Assembly: GCA_947476695.1 (NCBI GenBank) | Contig: CANJRD010000003.1 | Coordinates: forward strand, 186,001 to 250,000 | Direction: 5' to 3' | Source: Rhodospirillaceae bacterium | Lineage (GTDB): Bacteria; Pseudomonadota; Alphaproteobacteria; Rhodospirillales; Rhodospirillaceae | DNA: 64,000 nt | Shown here: piece by piece, positions 49,303 to 58,280 of the stretch | Layout: the number at the start of each line of letters is the position of its first letter | Numbering within the stretch: the stretch's first letter is position 1 | Notes under the pieces: model-generated | Seen by the model: only the letters and a program-made list of their open reading frames with translations | The model's database searches: none | Told to the model about the DNA's origin: nothing | Program-made: the position numbers and the translations under genes

Positions 49303-51156
49303 ATGCGCGGCATCGTTCAATACGTGGTCTATGTGCTAACCCAAGGGCAGTGGTACCTCCACGCCCGGTATCGCGGCGCTCAGCGCGTGGATGCGATCAA
49401 CGACGCCTCCAGCACCGAGAGTGACACCGGCCGCGCCACCAAGGTGGTGCGCGATACCTATTGGCCAGACGTCAACGAGAACGAAGAAGTCACCACCTAT
49501 CTCAGCCCGAAGGCACGTGCCCTTCAGGCCATGAACTCCCGACGGAAACAGACATCCCCGGTCGTCGTACAGGCCGGTCGCCCGGCCGCGCCGCTGGCGG
49601 AACGTCGGCGCGCGCAGAAGATGGTGCCGGTGCTCCGCAATGTGCGCCTGATCGTCGCGCTCGGCGTTGGTCTGTTCGTTGCTTCGGCGCTCACCGCAGC
49701 GTTGTCCGTGGCGATGCATCGCGCCGCGCTTCAGCTTGAGATCGAGCCGAGCAACAGCACGATCATTTTGACGATCGCGTACCTACTGATCTTCTCATAC
49801 GTCTTCCGCCGTACATCGCGCGCGCACTGGCGTCTGCATCAGATGGTCGCCGAGATGTGGGAGAATGCAGACAAGCCGGCGGCGCCGAAGTTCCCGCCCC
49901 GTCGCGCCATGGCGCGGGGCATGCGTCCCTCTCCGTCGGGTGCACCGTGGCAGGTGGTCGCCGAACGCAGGCCCGCACGTCGCGAAGCCGAGCCGAAGCC
50001 CGCTGCCGATCTGCTCAAGCCCTCGCAGCTGCAACCGCCGCCGTCGTTCGAGGACGAAGAGCCCGATCCGATGCCGATCCCCTCGTGGGAAAAGGCAAAG
50101 CTCGCCGAGGAACAAGCGGCCAAAGAAGCGAAAGAGGCCAAGGCCGCGAAGAAGAAGGCCGCTGCCGAGGCCGAAGCCGCAGCGGCAAAGAAAGCCGCGG
50201 ACGTCGAAAGCCGGCCGCCGGAACTTGACGACTCAGACGTTTCCTTTACGCCCGCAAATATCGCGGATGTGCCTGCGGGACTGGCGCTGGAACGCATTAT
50301 CCTCCGCCGCTTCGCGGTCGATGTCGTGATCCCCACCATCATGCGCTCGCATCGCGACGATCCGGTGACACGCCGTGGCATAGCGCTGCTTTTGTCGGGC
50401 GCCGTGCGCGGTCTTGTCGAAACCAGCCCCGTGAGCGAGGCCGGCGCGATGGCTCTACTCGCGGAAGTCTTGCGCGAGTCCGGCAGCAAGCCGGCTGTAA
50501 TCGAATCCTTCCTGGGCAACTACGAAGCCAGCATGTCGGCCGAGAACGCACAGCCTCTCCTTGAGTCCGGCCGCGCGGCCATCAAGCACTATGTCGACGG
50601 CGGCCGAGACGTTGACCGCATGATCCAACAGGCGATCTCCTTGTGGCGCTTCCCGAGCACGGCGCGCGTCCTCGCGCCGCCACCGGAATTTTATCTGTTC
50701 TCGATCGCGCGCGATGAAAGCCTGACCGACGGTGAGCCCACGGCCGGGTTGCTGCTGCAGCAGGCGATCGTTCGTGCCGCTGTTCAAGAACAGCACGGCG
50801 ACCTGGTCCCGCACGACGGTGCCGGCAGTCTGGCCCGATTCAATAATGTGAAATCCGCGTTCACTGCTGCCCGGGCTGTCCAGACACGTGTCGCCGCGGC
50901 GGCAGGACCGGGCACGGCCACGGTGGTGGTTGAAGGTCCGGTCACGGAGCCTGGGGTGCCGCGCGATACCGCCAGCGTGCTTGAGCGCGTCCGGACGCTG
51001 CTCGCGGTTACGCTCGATGGCGAAATCGTCGGCGATGCCTCGGCTCAGCGCTTACTCGGCGACGCCATGCTGCCGGCTGAAGCCATCCCCAATCGCGACG
51101 ATGCGGTGCGGATTCCGAATGCCACCGAAGCGCCCACATCAACAACCTTAAGTTGA
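49303..51156 (+). CDS. Membrane protein with predicted pseudo-cyclase domain
   Basis: A 617-residue protein. Parts in order: an N-terminal module (about 7-75) shared with the next gene; two TM helices (about 112-138 and 153-169); an acidic and Lys/Ala-rich linker (about 180-305); a helical domain (about 325-445); and a C-terminal region (about 460-595). The helical domain and C-terminal region align by eye with residues 340-445 and 470-608 of the cyclase at 51359. At the metal positions the residues are Ile468 and Ala507 rather than Asp. It is probably non-catalytic and may bind or regulate the cyclase. No named family recognised. Confidence 0.6.
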   Translation: MRGIVQYVVYVLTQGQWYLHARYRGAQRVDAINDASSTESDTGRATKVVRDTYWPDVNENEEVTTYLSPKARALQAMNSRRKQTSPVVVQAGRPAAPLAERRRAQKMVPVLRNVRLIVALGVGLFVASALTAALSVAMHRAALQLEIEPSNSTIILTIAYLLIFSYVFRRTSRAHWRLHQMVAEMWENADKPAAPKFPPRRAMARGMRPSPSGAPWQVVAERRPARREAEPKPAADLLKPSQLQPPPSFEDEEPDPMPIPSWEKAKLAEEQAAKEAKEAKAAKKKAAAEAEAAAAKKAADVESRPPELDDSDVSFTPANIADVPAGLALERIILRRFAVDVVIPTIMRSHRDDPVTRRGIALLLSGAVRGLVETSPVSEAGAMALLAEVLRESGSKPAVIESFLGNYEASMSAENAQPLLESGRAAIKHYVDGGRDVDRMIQQAISLWRFPSTARVLAPPPEFYLFSIARDESLTDGEPTAGLLLQQAIVRAAVQEQHGDLVPHDGAGSLARFNNVKSAFTAARAVQTRVAAAAGPGTATVVVEGPVTEPGVPRDTASVLERVRTLLAVTLDGEIVGDASAQRLLGDAMLPAEAIPNRDDAVRIPNATEAPTSTTLS

Positions 51157-51358
51157 TTTGTTTTGCCTCGCGGGCGACTTTATCCCCGCGCACTTAAGGC
51201 ATATTTAGCGAAAATCGGTGGAATATTAGAACGGGACCGCGGCTCCCGTGGAGCTGGCGTTTCCCAAAAACTGATCGTCGTAACGTCCGCGCAGGGGTGT
51301 GCAGATGGCAGGCGATCTCTAGAAATGTCTGGCGCGGAGCGCCGGGTCCGATCGGGTC

Positions 51359-53296
51359 ATGGCGCGCGATACCTTCGAAATCTACTACTTCCAAAACGGA
51401 CGCTGGTCGGTTCATGCAAGTTTTGAATCCGGCGAGCGCGACCTCGCGTTGGCGGAAGCGCAGAAGGTCGACAAAACGCTCGGCTACCCCGTGCGTCTCG
51501 TGCGTGAGACGCTCTATCCGGAGACGAATACTTCGGAAGAAGTCGTCTCTTGGCAAAGCCCAAAGGCCAAGCAACTCGGCGACCCGGAAAACATGTTCGG
51601 CGGCGGCCAGGGCAAAGGTCCCGCAAAGCCGCAGCAGAAGAAAAAATCCCCGCCGAAGCCGACGGCCCCCGTCGCGCCACGCCGGGCTGAGAAACCCGAG
51701 CCTAGTGCCCCCACTCCATCCGCGCCGCGGACGGCGAAGAAGCCGCCGCCGAAGCGCAAGGCGAAGGGCAAGTCCAAAGGCCTGACGCGCAAGGTTGTCA
51801 AAGTGGTCGGTGCAAGCTTGGCGATCTCGCTTGTGATCGTCATCACAGCCGGCACTCTCATCAGCCAGTTGCAGTTGGTTCCGCAGGAAGATTCCGCCGC
51901 CATCGGCGCGGGCATCTTCGTCGTGTCCTACGTCCTCAACTCGCTATACTTCCTTGGCAAAGAGTTCGACATCAAGTTTGGCTTCCGCCGCCGTCGCAAG
52001 TCCGAACAGGCTGCGGCACCACGCGCTTCCGACATGATCCGCAAGATGCAGGTCGCGTCGATTGAGGCCGCCAGCAATCAACCCGACATCGATGTGAGCG
52101 CAATGGCGCAAGCCAACATCGACGATCTGCGCGAGAACATCGAGCAAGCGGACGCCGAGGAAATCGCCGATCGCACCGGCGGGGACGAGTTCGCGACGGC
52201 CGTTCACGATCAGCCGCAAGAGCCGCCTGCCCTTGAACCCGAACCGGCAGCCGCAGCGGCGCCGGAACCTCCTAATGCCGAACGCGCGCCGCAGCCGACG
52301 GTGACTGCGCCACCGCCGCCGCCACCTCCACCGAAGCCGGCGGAAAAGAAACCCGAACCGCCGCAGGCCGACAACGAAGCCCGGCAGGGCATGATAGCCT
52401 TCGCGCGCGATGCGCTTAGCGCGGCGACACGCGAGCAGCCGCAGCTTAACGCGTTCTCGCGCTTCGGCTTGAATCTGTACGTCGCAGGCGCTTGCAATGC
52501 GATCGGTCAGGCCAAGAAGCTGCCGAAAGCCTCGCAGATCGCGATCTTGCGCGAAGGTCTGCAAGCCGCCGGCAACACGCCCGACCGCGCGGACAGCTTC
52601 ATCGGCGAGCTGGCGAGTCACGGCAAGAATCCGCGCTATGCGGCGATGATCCAAGCGGGCGGCGGCGCAATGCAGCGTCAGCTTGCGGGTCAACGTGGCG
52701 GCAGCGAAGAACTGACTGCCCTGCTCGCCGATTGGTCAAAACCGGAGAAGCGTCCGAGCGTGCCATCGGCATACACGTTCATGTTCACCGATATCGTGAA
52801 CTCGACTGCGCTCACCAGCCAACTGGGGAATGCCGGCGCGCAGCGCGTTGTGCGCGCGCATAACACCGCGGTGCGCGGCGCGATCCAGGCCTATCAGGGC
52901 CGCGAGGTAAAACACACCGGCGACGGCATCATGGCGACGTTCCCCTCGCCTATCGCTGCGGTGCAGGCATCGATCCGCGCGCAGAAGGAACTCGCCGCGC
53001 ATAACGCAGCCAATCCGGCGACCGCGTTCACCATCCGCATTGGCATCAATATCGGCGAAGCGGTCGAAGAGGATAACGATTTCTTTGGCGCCGCGGTGCA
53101 AATGACCGCGCGTGTGTGCAGCGTCTGCACACCAGCCAATGCCTGGGTCACGCGCGCGATTGTCGATGCGTGCAAAGGACAGCGGGTCGGATTCATCCCG
53201 CGTGGTGCGTTCCAGATGAAGGGCATCCAGCAGGCACGGCCGCTGTATGAAATCGCATACACCGATGCCCATAAGAACGAGATCGCGAACCTTTAA
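51359..53296 (+). CDS. Membrane class III adenylate/guanylate cyclase
   Basis: A 645-residue protein. It has the shared N-terminal module (about 6-74), a basic Lys/Pro linker, two TM helices (about 147-170 and 180-199), an acidic and Pro-rich linker (280-340), a helical domain (about 340-445) and a C-terminal class III cyclase domain (about 470-608). Metal Asp478 (FTDIVNST) and Asp522 (HTGDGIM), Lys518 and Arg585 are present. The usual Asn before this Arg is Gln581. ATG 51359 starts within a poor RBS context. The 201-base gap to the previous gene may contain its own promoter. It should make cAMP or cGMP; specificity is not determined. Confidence 0.85.
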   Translation: MARDTFEIYYFQNGRWSVHASFESGERDLALAEAQKVDKTLGYPVRLVRETLYPETNTSEEVVSWQSPKAKQLGDPENMFGGGQGKGPAKPQQKKKSPPKPTAPVAPRRAEKPEPSAPTPSAPRTAKKPPPKRKAKGKSKGLTRKVVKVVGASLAISLVIVITAGTLISQLQLVPQEDSAAIGAGIFVVSYVLNSLYFLGKEFDIKFGFRRRRKSEQAAAPRASDMIRKMQVASIEAASNQPDIDVSAMAQANIDDLRENIEQADAEEIADRTGGDEFATAVHDQPQEPPALEPEPAAAAAPEPPNAERAPQPTVTAPPPPPPPPKPAEKKPEPPQADNEARQGMIAFARDALSAATREQPQLNAFSRFGLNLYVAGACNAIGQAKKLPKASQIAILREGLQAAGNTPDRADSFIGELASHGKNPRYAAMIQAGGGAMQRQLAGQRGGSEELTALLADWSKPEKRPSVPSAYTFMFTDIVNSTALTSQLGNAGAQRVVRAHNTAVRGAIQAYQGREVKHTGDGIMATFPSPIAAVQASIRAQKELAAHNAANPATAFTIRIGINIGEAVEEDNDFFGAAVQMTARVCSVCTPANAWVTRAIVDACKGQRVGFIPRGAFQMKGIQQARPLYEIAYTDAHKNEIANL

Positions 53297-53345
53297 TCTC
53301 GCGCGTTAGCGCATGTAATGAAGCGCGGCCGTCACCGCACAGCAA

Positions 53346-53600
53346 TTATCGGCGGTCTTGCGCCCACCGGTGCATCATCCGATAGGCGGTAAGGAACAGA
53401 ATCCCGCCCGCTCCCGCTATGCCCATGCTTCCAAGAGTACCGCCCGTGAGAACGGCCTGTGTGTAGGCCCACCCTCCCAGCACGGCGCCGGCGATCGCTA
53501 TCACCGGATTGAGAACGAGGGTTGTCCAATTCTCGCGATGACCATCGAGGGGAACGAGCCCCACAATGAGTCCGAGCACCATCCAGCCGGCCAGCGCCAT
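53346..53600 (-). CDS. Small membrane protein (GlsB/YeaQ-like)
   Basis: An 84-residue protein with three predicted TM helices, Gly-rich, similar in character to the GlsB/YeaQ/YmgE (transglycosylase-associated) family; the resemblance is weak. ATG 53600 is chosen because AGGGG lies nine bases upstream. It starts four bases after the stop of the small gene 53605-53814. Confidence 0.5.
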   Translation of the reverse strand: MALAGWMVLGLIVGLVPLDGHRENWTTLVLNPVIAIAGAVLGGWAYTQAVLTGGTLGSMGIAGAGGILFLTAYRMMHRWAQDRR

Positions 53601-53604
53601 TGAA

Positions 53605-53814
53605 TTAGCCCCTAGCACTGACGTCGCATTGCAAAAGGCGCAACGCATGTTGGGCTTTGCGCCTGTTGTTGATGAGGTGCGCGACAATCCAAATCCATAC
53701 GGCCGCCCCACCGATTAGCAGGGCTGTTCCGAGAATTTCAGAACCTTGGATGGACGAGGTCGGCACAATGGGCCTTAGGCCGGATCGAGGAATATTGGTC
53801 ACATCGCCAAGCAT
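53605..53814 (-). CDS. Possible small membrane peptide, 69 aa
   Basis: A 69-residue reading frame with one TM helix (GTALLIGGAAVWIWIVAHLI, about 29-48) and a basic tail. It ends four bases before the next small membrane gene, suggesting coupling. The RBS is weak. No family recognised; it could be spurious. Confidence 0.3.
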   Translation of the reverse strand: MLGDVTNIPRSGLRPIVPTSSIQGSEILGTALLIGGAAVWIWIVAHLINNRRKAQHALRLLQCDVSARG

Positions 53815-54328
53815 CAGCTCTGCGACTGAGAGGTGCGAGATTCGACGATGAGGGGAACGCCGCCTTGTATGGTGTCGCGACCGTTCGGATGCAACTGCGC
53901 GGCGTAAGTGGCCGGATAGTCTTGTAATTGGCCGCAAATGAGGCGAATGCCCTTGCGTTCCTGCCGCCCGGGCTCGATATTGGCCCGGCGCATCGACCCT
54001 TGGCGGCGCTAGCACTCGTTTCCCGCTGCACTCGTGCCGCTGAGAACTTCTCAGGTCGTCCGGCGGCCGACGTTTTGCCGGTGCAGCTTTCACTTCCGTT
54101 TGCCAGATTTCGGGGAAATCGCTGAAGGCTTGTTCGCCTTCGGCGCCGCTGGACGAACGTACGACAATTTCCATTGTCGCTTTCCGGCAGTGCCCTGAGC
54201 GACGGCCTGGTCTTCCTTGATCGGTCCGTCGTGCATTCGTCAGGACAAGTAGTCCACCACCCCGTAACGAACCGGCGAGCACGCCGCGGATTTGTCCTCA
54301 TGCCGAACGCGCCTCACAAGGAATTCTC
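53815..54328. other. 514-base stretch without a convincing gene
   Basis: Open frames on both strands are Arg/Ser-rich and lack ribosome binding sites. I see no RNA gene, repeat or mobile element. It may be a decayed gene or long regulatory region upstream of the OmpA-like lipoprotein. Confidence 0.5.
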
Positions 54329-54880
54329 ATGAGAGCAATTCAATCGGTCGCACTGCTCATCGCGGCCATGGCTGTCGCCGGATGCGGCACTGAAATCGCC
54401 GCACAACCTAACTCAATCAAACCTGCAGTGGTCGCGGCACCGGCGGCGCGTCCTGCGAACGATCGCGATGTCATGCGCGCGGCTCTTTCCCAGTACGATC
54501 TGCAAACCGGCCGCCTGAACGATCAGCATCGCGAGGAAGTCTCGGTCATCCGGGACATCGCGTTCGAGGTCGATGGCCTATTCCTCACAAGCGCCGACGT
54601 CGCGCGTCTCGTGATTCTGCAGAACTACCTACGTGCGCACCCAGCGGTGGCTGTGCGCGTCGAGGCGCAGGGCGATGGCCCCAAACGCACGCAAAGCAAT
54701 GCATCGCTTTCACTCGAGCGCGCGGAATCAGTAAAGCGCGCGCTTCAGACCGACACGAATGTGAAGAATACGATTGTCGCCACGGGACTCGCGCGCGCCG
54801 CCTCGGCAAGCCAGAGTCGGCAGGCGGAAATCATTTTGGTCATGCCTCGCGCCGTCGGCGACGACGTTCGTGCGAACTGA
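54329..54880 (+). CDS. OmpA-like lipoprotein
   Basis: A 183-residue lipoprotein with a signal peptide ending VAGC (Cys19) and an OmpA-like C-terminal domain (about 80-183) with SNASLSLERAESVKRAL and RQAEIILVMP. AAGGAA precedes the ATG. The peptidoglycan-binding Asp is not obvious. Small-protein gene 54924 follows in the same direction. Confidence 0.7.
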   Translation: MRAIQSVALLIAAMAVAGCGTEIAAQPNSIKPAVVAAPAARPANDRDVMRAALSQYDLQTGRLNDQHREEVSVIRDIAFEVDGLFLTSADVARLVILQNYLRAHPAVAVRVEAQGDGPKRTQSNASLSLERAESVKRALQTDTNVKNTIVATGLARAASASQSRQAEIILVMPRAVGDDVRAN

Positions 54881-54923
54881 TCCGGCGTAGGGCCCGGACG
54901 TCCAAGTCATAGGAGAATGCTTT

Positions 54924-55142
54924 ATGGAATATGTCGTTGATCTTATTCACCGCGGCCCCGGCGGCGTGATCAAAGCGGTTACGAGCAGCGAAGTGGACGT
55001 CGGCACGCCGGCCGTAGCCTTTACGGCGGGCCATCGCGTGTTCGCGACACGGGATGCGGACTGCGGCGCAAATGGTTTCCGGGTGACGGAGCGGCGTACC
55101 GGTAAAGTGGTCGTCACATGGATGAGCGACGGCACTTACTAA
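54924..55142 (+). CDS. Small hypothetical protein, 72 aa
   Basis: A 72-residue beta-rich soluble protein (MEYVVDLIHRGPGGV...) with two Cys/Trp features near the C-terminus. It has a strong RBS (AGGAGA). No family recognised. Confidence 0.6.
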   Translation: MEYVVDLIHRGPGGVIKAVTSSEVDVGTPAVAFTAGHRVFATRDADCGANGFRVTERRTGKVVVTWMSDGTY

Positions 55143-55169
55143 TTCCGGGGTCACGGCCGGCAGGCGCTC

Positions 55170-55352
55170 TCAGCTTTTGAAGAAGTTCTCGGCGCCTTTG
55201 CGGGCGGCCCCCTTCTTCGCAATGAACTCCTCGGCCCGCGCGATTTCGGCTTTCAGTTCGCTGATATATTCCTGCAGATCACCGACCGATAAGCGGCTCA
55301 GGTCCCTCTTGGGCTGAGCTTTGCGCGGCGCGTCGAGATCATCGGTGTCCAT
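55170..55352 (-). CDS. DUF1192 protein
   Basis: A 60-residue protein matching the alphaproteobacterial DUF1192 pattern (LSVGDLQEYISELKAEIARAEE...KGAARKGAENFFKS), helical, function unknown. AAGGATA precedes the start. It diverges from the quinone oxidoreductase gene, as commonly seen. Confidence 0.8.
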   Translation of the reverse strand: MDTDDLDAPRKAQPKRDLSRLSVGDLQEYISELKAEIARAEEFIAKKGAARKGAENFFKS

Positions 55353-55439
55353 GGCGCGTTATCCTTGGGTCCTGTGCTGGACGGCAACTCGATTCAAGCC
55401 CTATACACCAGCGCTGCGGTTTCGGAGAACCCCTTCAAG

Positions 55440-56435
55440 ATGACCATCCCGTCCCAGATGCGCTGCGTCGAGATCAGCAAGCCGGGTGGTCCCGAAGTCC
55501 TCGTTCCCGCGGAACGCCCAGTACCCTATCCCCAAGCCGGCGAAGTGCTGATCGCCGTGCGCGCCGCGGGCGTCAATCGGCCGGACGTGGTTCAGCGCCA
55601 GGGCCTTTACCCGGCGCCGCCGGGCGCCTCCGACATTCCGGGCCTCGAGGTCGCAGGCGATGTGGTGGCCGTGGGTGAAGGCGTCACCTCCCCAGCCATC
55701 GGCGAGCGCGTCTGCGCGCTGATCGCCGGCGGCGGTTATGCGGAATACGCGACTGCCCCTGCCAATTGCTGTCTCCCGATCCCGCAGAGCTTCGCTTACG
55801 TCGATGCGGCGGCGATACCCGAGACGTTCTTCACGGTCTGGCACAACGTCTTCGAGCGCGGCGCGCTCAAGTCCGGCGAGACCCTACTCGTGCACGGCGG
55901 CACCAGCGGCATCGGCACCACGGCCATCCAACTTGCCAAAGTCTTTGGCGCGAAAGTTATCGCCACCGCTGGCAGCGAGGAAAAGTGCGAAGCCTGCCGC
56001 GTGCTCGGCGCGGATCTCGCCATCGATTACAAGACCACGGACTTCGTGAATGCGATCAAGGACAGCCCCGCCAAGGGCGTCGATGTCGTGCTGGACATGG
56101 TCGGCGGCGAGTACACCGCCAAGAATATCGCCGTCCTGAAGGCCGACGGACGTTTGGTCAACATCGCTTTCCTCAATGGCTCGAAGGTCAACGTCGATCT
56201 GATGCCGGTCATGCTCAAGCGGCTGACCCTGACCGGATCGACCCTGCGGGCGCGCGACCTTTCTTTTAAGGGCGCGATTGCCGCCGCCTTGCGCGCCAAG
56301 GTCTGGCCGATGCTGTCCATGGGACTGATCGAGCCCGTGATCGATTCAACCTTCCCGCTCGCTTCGGCCGCGGAGGCCCATACCTTGATGGAAAGCAGCG
56401 GTCACATCGGCAAAATCGTCCTGACCACGCCCTAA
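55440..56435 (+). CDS. NAD(P)H quinone oxidoreductase (PIG3 type)
   Basis: A 331-residue zinc-independent MDR oxidoreductase. The Rossmann motif is HGGTSGIGTTAIQLAK near 152, preceded by AIPETFFTVWHNVF. It reduces quinones or enones with NADPH. ATG 55440 with GGAGA upstream is preferred over 55365, which would extend into the divergent gene's promoter. Confidence 0.9.
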   Translation: MTIPSQMRCVEISKPGGPEVLVPAERPVPYPQAGEVLIAVRAAGVNRPDVVQRQGLYPAPPGASDIPGLEVAGDVVAVGEGVTSPAIGERVCALIAGGGYAEYATAPANCCLPIPQSFAYVDAAAIPETFFTVWHNVFERGALKSGETLLVHGGTSGIGTTAIQLAKVFGAKVIATAGSEEKCEACRVLGADLAIDYKTTDFVNAIKDSPAKGVDVVLDMVGGEYTAKNIAVLKADGRLVNIAFLNGSKVNVDLMPVMLKRLTLTGSTLRARDLSFKGAIAAALRAKVWPMLSMGLIEPVIDSTFPLASAAEAHTLMESSGHIGKIVLTTP

Positions 56436-56480
56436 ACGTTATTTTAAATCAAATACTTGACGTTTTGAAGGCGGGAGCGT

Positions 56481-56510
56481 TTGACCCGCTCGCGCCAAAA
56501 CCGATATATA
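56481..56510 (+). promoter_or_regulatory. Promoter of trcR
   Basis: TTGACC and TATATA are 18 bases apart, about 120 bases before the trcR start codon. Confidence 0.5.
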
Positions 56511-56631
56511 CCGCAGTACTCACTCGCATGACCGACCCTGTTGGGTTGGCCGGTCCAGGACCGGACCTGCCGAAGGCTGCTTACGTTTTAGCCAAGGCAA
56601 GGGCAGTTCGTTGCTTTGAAAGGATAGTTCC

Positions 56632-57339
56632 ATGGCGTTGCCATTAATGCCCAAGGCGACAGCCGTTTGGCTGGTGGAGAACACCTCGTTGTCGTTCGAG
56701 CAGGTTGCGGCCTTCACAGGCATGCATGAACTCGAAATCCAGGCGATTGCCGACGGCGAAGTCGCGATCGGGATCGTCGGCGTCAATCCGATCACCAGCG
56801 GACAGCTGATGCAGGAAGACCTCGACCGCGCGCAGGCCAATCCGGCGGTCATGCTGAAGATGCACAAGTCCGACATCCCGCTGCCGAAGGCGCGGGCGAA
56901 AGGCGCGCGCTATACGCCGGTGTCGAAGCGTCAGGATCGCCCCGATGCGATCTCGTGGCTGATCAAGCATCACCCGGAACTGACTGATGCGCAGATCGCG
57001 CGTCTGATCGGCACCACGAAGCCGACGATCGCCAGCGTGCGCGACCGTACGCACTGGAATGCGACGAACATCAAGCCGCAGAACCCGGTGACATTGGGTC
57101 TCTGCTCCGAGCCCGATCTTGAGAAGGCCGTCATCATCGCGTCGCGCCGCGTGAAAGCGCGCGAAAAGGCAAAGGAACGTGCCGAACGCGCCGCTGCACG
57201 TGCAACTGCGGCTGCCAATGCGCCGACACCGACCGCGGACGATCCGATGATCGATGCGGCCGACGACGAAATGCCGGAAGACGCTGCGGCGCCCTCCGCG
57301 CCGTCGAACGAAAACGGTGGCGCACCGCCTGCCCCGTAG
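56632..57339 (+). CDS. trcR: Cell-cycle transcriptional regulator TrcR (DUF1013)
   Basis: A 235-residue DUF1013 protein starting MALPLMPKATAVWLVENTSL. Described in Alphaproteobacteria as a cell-cycle transcription factor (TrcR) associated with RNA polymerase at sigma-70 promoters. Helical N-domain with an HTH-like segment (TDAQIARLIGTTKPTIASV, about 103-121) and an Ala/Glu-rich tail. AAAGGA RBS. A strong terminator follows the stop. Confidence 0.9.
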   Translation: MALPLMPKATAVWLVENTSLSFEQVAAFTGMHELEIQAIADGEVAIGIVGVNPITSGQLMQEDLDRAQANPAVMLKMHKSDIPLPKARAKGARYTPVSKRQDRPDAISWLIKHHPELTDAQIARLIGTTKPTIASVRDRTHWNATNIKPQNPVTLGLCSEPDLEKAVIIASRRVKAREKAKERAERAAARATAAANAPTPTADDPMIDAADDEMPEDAAAPSAPSNENGGAPPAP

Positions 57340-57367
57340 TTTGTTCAAGCAACTCGCATGAGTAATA

Positions 57368-57403
57368 AAAACGCCGGCCCCCAAAAGGAGCCGGCGTTTT
57401 TTT
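57368..57403 (+). terminator. Terminator of trcR (possibly bidirectional)
   Basis: AAAACGCCGGC and GCCGGCGTTTT form an 11-base stem with seven T on the plus strand, 29 bases after the trcR stop. A-run on the left makes it usable from both sides. Confidence 0.85.
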
Positions 57404-57422
57404 AGTCCGCGACGGTCTGGAA

Positions 57423-57457
57423 AAATTAAGGCCCACCTACGGGCATGGTGGGCCTTA
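57423..57457 (-). terminator. Terminator of the minus-strand DUF465 gene
   Basis: TAAGGCCCACC and GGTGGGCCTTA form an 11-base stem followed on the minus strand by TTTTT, about 72 bases after the DUF465 stop codon. Confidence 0.75.
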
Positions 57458-57528
57458 AATCGTCTGGGGGATCCTACCCTTCCATTCCGGCGCGGCCGAG
57501 TGTCCGCGTTGTTCCGGTGGCTTGGCTA

Positions 57529-57717
57529 TTATTGTGGATGATGGGCGTCAGTCGGTGGCGCAAAACGCTGCAGCTCGTCCTTGACGCGTAATTTTCGCTT
57601 CTTGAGCTCTTGGACCATAGCGAAGTCTGGAATAGGTCGTCTTTCCTCATTGGTGAGGTCGACCTCGATTTCCGCATGTTTGGCTTTTAGGGCCTCGGTC
57701 CTCGCATCAATACGCAT
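57529..57717 (-). CDS. DUF465 (YdcH-like) protein
   Basis: A 62-residue helical-hairpin protein of the DUF465 family, with the basic LKKRKLRVKDELQRF C-terminal helix. GGAGGT lies upstream of the ATG. Function unknown. A second DUF465 gene lies about 350 bases away on the other strand. Confidence 0.85.
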   Translation of the reverse strand: MRIDARTEALKAKHAEIEVDLTNEERRPIPDFAMVQELKKRKLRVKDELQRFAPPTDAHHPQ

Positions 57718-58070
57718 CCACTTACCTCCGGGTTCGGTTTCAGTGAGATGACGATGCTACGCCCCTCGCCGAGGCAGTTCCAGGGCTTGGCGCTAAGCGG
57801 CGGATTTCCGCGCTTTCGGCAGGCGCAGCGGGCCGCTTGGCGGCACCTCTTTGCCCCCGGCGGCGGCGGCGTACGTCTCCGGAGTCGGGCCGCAGTTTCC
57901 GGGGCTTTCCTGGCCCTCAATATCGCCCGTCACGGCGACGTTATGGCGCCGGTGCATGGCGCGGTGTAACATACGACGCCCGTGCAAGTCCCGTACGTGC
58001 GCCTGCCGACCTAGCGGTGTGACGCCGCGCCTCATATCTTCCGGCGGTAGAAAGAGTTGAATGCCCCGCC
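57718..58070. other. 353-base divergent intergenic region
   Basis: Region between two divergent DUF465 genes. Several open frames exist but are Arg/Pro-rich without ribosome binding sites. It probably carries both promoters; none could be fixed. Confidence 0.5.
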
Positions 58071-58277
58071 ATGCCTGAGACGGATCAAGAACAGTTGAGA
58101 GCGAAGCTGACAGAGCTTGAGATCGAGCATCGCGATCTAGACGACGTGATCCAGGGCGTCAGTCAGCAAACCGACTTCGATCAGCTCAAGCTGGGACGAC
58201 TGAAACGCCGCAAGCTCGCGCTCAAGGATCAGATCGCGAAGCTGCGCAATTCGCTGATCCCCGACATCATCGCCTAA
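58071..58277 (+). CDS. DUF465 (YdcH-like) protein
   Basis: A 68-residue DUF465 protein with KLGRLKRRKLALKDQIAKL as the basic second helix, a helical hairpin. Convergent with the degenerate GGDEF gene (3-base gap). Paralogue of 57529-57717 by pattern. Confidence 0.85.
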   Translation: MPETDQEQLRAKLTELEIEHRDLDDVIQGVSQQTDFDQLKLGRLKRRKLALKDQIAKLRNSLIPDIIA

Positions 58278-58280
58278 CGA

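Noticed and set aside
57793-58035. Minus-strand frame in the DUF465 gap
   Set aside because: No RBS, Arg/Pro-rich composition and no recognised family; not listed as a gene.
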